A stretch of DNA of 64,000 bases. Origin: Acidobacteriota bacterium. Its GTDB lineage: Bacteria; Acidobacteriota; Vicinamibacteria; Vicinamibacterales; Vicinamibacteraceae. The notes under the pieces were generated by a model, which saw only the letters and a program-made list of their open reading frames with translations, was not told the DNA's origin and searched no databases. Each line of letters begins with the position of its first letter. Within the stretch, counting starts at the first letter, position 1. Shown piece after piece: positions 62,455 through 64,000 of the stretch. The position numbers and the translations under genes are program-made. Where the stretch lies: the NCBI GenBank assembly GCA_023429845.1, contig JAEZCY010000374.1, positions 11,263-75,262 on the forward strand, written 5' to 3'.

Positions 62455-63048
62455 ATGACCAGGTCCTCTCTTCGCGACGCCAGCGGGTTCACGCTGCTGG
62501 AAATGCTGATCGCCGTCACGATCGTCATCATCCTGCTGGCGACGACGGCGATGCTGATGCCGGGCGTGGTCACCCTCGCCAAGGCAGACAGCGGCAGCTC
62601 TCAGCTGCTGACTGCCCTCCGGACGGCGCGCGAGCAGGCCGTCACGGAGCGACGCAACGTCACGATCTCCTTCGTGAACCCGAACCGGATCGAGGTTCGC
62701 CGCGATGACCTCGGCCTCAACGGCGCCGGCGCCATCATCGTCTCGGGCCAGACGCTCGTGGGCACGACGATCCTCGAGCAGGGCATGGAGTTCCTGCGAT
62801 TCCCTGCCGACGTACCAGACACGCCGGACGGCTTCGCGCCCGTCGGCAACCCCATCGAGTTCAGCGGCGGCCAGCCGTGGCAGTTCACCTCCGAGGGCAC
62901 GCTCGTCTCGCAGAGCGGCGACGTCGTCAACGGCACCATCTTCCTGGCGAGGCCCAACGAACCCCAGACGTCGCGAGCCATCACGCTGTTCGGTGCCACG
63001 GCGTTGCTGCGGGAGTGGAAATGGAACGGTGCGGCGTGGGCGGAGTAG
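62455..63048 (+). CDS. GspH/FimT-type minor prepilin
   Basis: 197-residue type IV-pilin-like protein. The leader MTRSSLRDASG ends at the prepilin-peptidase site G|FTLLEML (Phe1, Glu5 conserved). The hydrophobic helix MLIAVTIVIILLATTAMLM follows, and a globular C-terminal domain (QLLTALRTAREQAVTERRNVTISFV, and beta strands to the end) is of the GspH/FimT type. It would be processed by PilD and placed as a minor pilin priming the pilus or pseudopilus. It is the first of at least three prepilin genes on the strand. The ATG has no striking ribosome site. Confidence 0.9.
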   Translation: MTRSSLRDASGFTLLEMLIAVTIVIILLATTAMLMPGVVTLAKADSGSSQLLTALRTAREQAVTERRNVTISFVNPNRIEVRRDDLGLNGAGAIIVSGQTLVGTTILEQGMEFLRFPADVPDTPDGFAPVGNPIEFSGGQPWQFTSEGTLVSQSGDVVNGTIFLARPNEPQTSRAITLFGATALLREWKWNGAAWAE

Positions 63049-63686
63049 ACCAGCGGTCCGGCGCGTCGCATTGCCGATGCGGCGCAGAGCGCGGCAGCCG
63101 GCGTGAAGCCACCGTCCCCGTGGGCGAAGCCGGATTCAGCATCCTGGAGGTGCTGGTCTCGATGCTGATCCTCACCGGCGCGCTCCTCGGGCTCGGCCAG
63201 GTCTTCCTGCTCGGCATGACGCACGTCTCGACCTCCTCGGCAAATCTGGTGGCCAGGGAGAAGGCTCGGGAAGCGGTCGAGAGCGTGCACACGGCGCGCG
63301 ACACCCGCGTGCTCGTCTGGAACCAGATCAGGAACGCCGCCGCGCCACGCATGTGCGCGGGCGTCGCCGAGCCGGATGGCTGGAACAGCACCACGGCCGG
63401 CGTCTTCCTCGACGGCGAGCAGGAGGGCGGGTTGCGGCTGCCAGGCGCCGACGGCCTCGTGAACACCGCCGACGATGGCGACGCGGAAACGATTGCGCAT
63501 CCAGGTCCGGACGGCCTCATCGGGACCGCCGACGACCGTCAGGAAGCGCTGACGCAGTACTGGCGCGAGATCTGGATCTGCGATCGGTCCAACTCGCTGC
63601 GCGAGGTGCGCGTCAGCGTGCGCTATCAGGTTGGCAGCATCACGCGCACGTACCGGCTCACGACCTACATCTCCAACTACTCCTGA
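63021..63686 (+). CDS. PilV-type minor prepilin with long leader
   Basis: 221-residue prepilin. The cleavage site is G|FSILEVLVSM (Glu5 kept), with hydrophobic helix VSMLILTGALLGLGQVFLLGM. The globular part has two similar motifs, LPGADGLVNTADDGD and HPGPDGLIGTADDRQ, about 25 residues apart, which look like calcium-type loops. An ATG with GGGAG five bases before it overlaps the previous gene by 28 bases and would give an unusually long leader of about 36 residues. A GTG at 63120 would give a short MGEAG leader but lacks a ribosome site. I prefer the ATG only because of its ribosome site. Confidence 0.78.
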   Translation: MERCGVGGVDQRSGASHCRCGAERGSRREATVPVGEAGFSILEVLVSMLILTGALLGLGQVFLLGMTHVSTSSANLVAREKAREAVESVHTARDTRVLVWNQIRNAAAPRMCAGVAEPDGWNSTTAGVFLDGEQEGGLRLPGADGLVNTADDGDAETIAHPGPDGLIGTADDRQEALTQYWREIWICDRSNSLREVRVSVRYQVGSITRTYRLTTYISNYS

Positions 63687-63689
63687 ACC

Positions 63690-64000
63690 ATGAGCACCCG
63701 CCGACAGGCACTGAACCGGGCACACGGCTTCTCGCTCGTCGAACTGGTCATCAGCATGGGGGTGATGGCCATCGTCATGTCGGGCGTCTTCTCGGTGCTG
63801 GTGGACGCCACGCGCGCCAACGACACCGTCAAGCTGTCCACGCAGACGAACAACAACCTGCGGGTGGCGATGGACCTCGTGGTGCGCGACCTGCTGCAGG
63901 CCGGGCAGGGACTGCCGATGGGCCGCGTCGTCGGCATCCCGTCCGGCACCGGCGCGCAGCCGGGGCGGCGGCCCCGGGCGCCGGGCCCGGGCGGGGGGGC
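63690..64000 (+). CDS. PilW-type prepilin, 5' part only
   Basis: Partial gene starting three bases after the PilV-type stop. The leader MSTRRQALNRAHG is followed by the site G|FSLVELVISMGV and TM helix VELVISMGVMAIVMSGVFSVLV. LSTQTNNNLRVAMDLVVRDLLQAGQGLPM is the start of the alphaN/globular region. The reading frame is open to the window end, where the last 40 or so bases become pure G/C and no longer look like pilin coding sequence. With the two upstream prepilins it forms a minor-pilin operon (GspH/PilV/PilW order), as in type IVa pilus loci. Confidence 0.85.
   Translation, partial: MSTRRQALNRAHGFSLVELVISMGVMAIVMSGVFSVLVDATRANDTVKLSTQTNNNLRVAMDLVVRDLLQAGQGLPMGRVVGIPSGTGAQPGRRPRAPGPGGG

Overview
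The window is about 64 kb of very GC-rich bacterial chromosome, densely packed with genes. It has no rRNA, tRNA, phage, transposase or CRISPR that I can recognise. The gene content points to an Acidobacteriota member, most likely of the Vicinamibacteria (subdivision 6) type. Indicators are a TonB-dependent receptor with an N-terminal carboxypeptidase-regulatory-like domain, a Ser/Thr kinase of the kind usually paired with ECF sigma factors, tandem exported amidohydrolases, a secreted prolyl oligopeptidase and a bacterial M2 (ACE-like) dipeptidase. The taxonomic placement is inference from gene types and base composition, not a marker-gene result. The last 40 bases or so are pure G/C low-complexity sequence, and the final gene runs off the edge.

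Layout. 0-6.6 kb: archaeal-type ornithine cyclodeaminase, a large TonB-dependent receptor, a Tat-exported beta-propeller and a hotdog thioesterase. 6.6-11 kb: a translationally coupled four-gene MacAB/Lol-like export operon (adaptor, ATPase, two FtsX-type permeases). 11-18 kb: free methionine-R-sulfoxide reductase, YceI protein, a DNA ligase/exonuclease repair pair, and an exported protein with 112-residue repeats. 18-24 kb: gamma-glutamyltransferase, an ABC-2 exporter whose ATPase gene is frameshifted, a sulfurtransferase and SufE. 24-30 kb: two tandem amidohydrolases (the second lacks its metal ligands), prolyl oligopeptidase and a PIG-L deacetylase. 30-38 kb: a PAS histidine kinase, a LytS/LytTR two-component pair, a Cys-rich small protein, the remnant of an ECF sigma factor, an exported protein and a membrane Ser/Thr kinase. 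38-45 kb: an esterase, two ATP-grasp ligases, a GlcD-like FAD oxidase and the M2 dipeptidase. 45-52.5 kb (minus strand): J-domain protein, GH88-like hydrolase, SDR, a PGM1-like ATP-grasp ligase coupled to a class I glutamine amidotransferase, and two DedA/VTT membrane proteins. 52.5-62 kb (plus strand): glycosyltransferase, FAD disulfide reductase, a third VTT protein, an argininosuccinate-lyase-like gene, a 37-residue membrane peptide, a sodium:solute symporter, an outer-membrane barrel and an alpha/beta hydrolase. 62.4 kb to the end: a type IV prepilin cluster.

Working together: many genes are joined by 4-base ATGA/GTGA stop-start overlaps, marking operons (adaptor-ATPase-permease; kinase-regulator; amidotransferase-ligase; lyase-peptide-symporter-barrel). 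The best candidates for undescribed biology are the two ATP-grasp modules (38.7-41.1 kb and 48.0-50.7 kb), which look like amide-bond-forming systems of unknown product. Next are the lyase/micro-protein/symporter/barrel operon and the metal-less amidohydrolase paralogue. Gaps between genes carry several families of palindromic repeats rather than genes.
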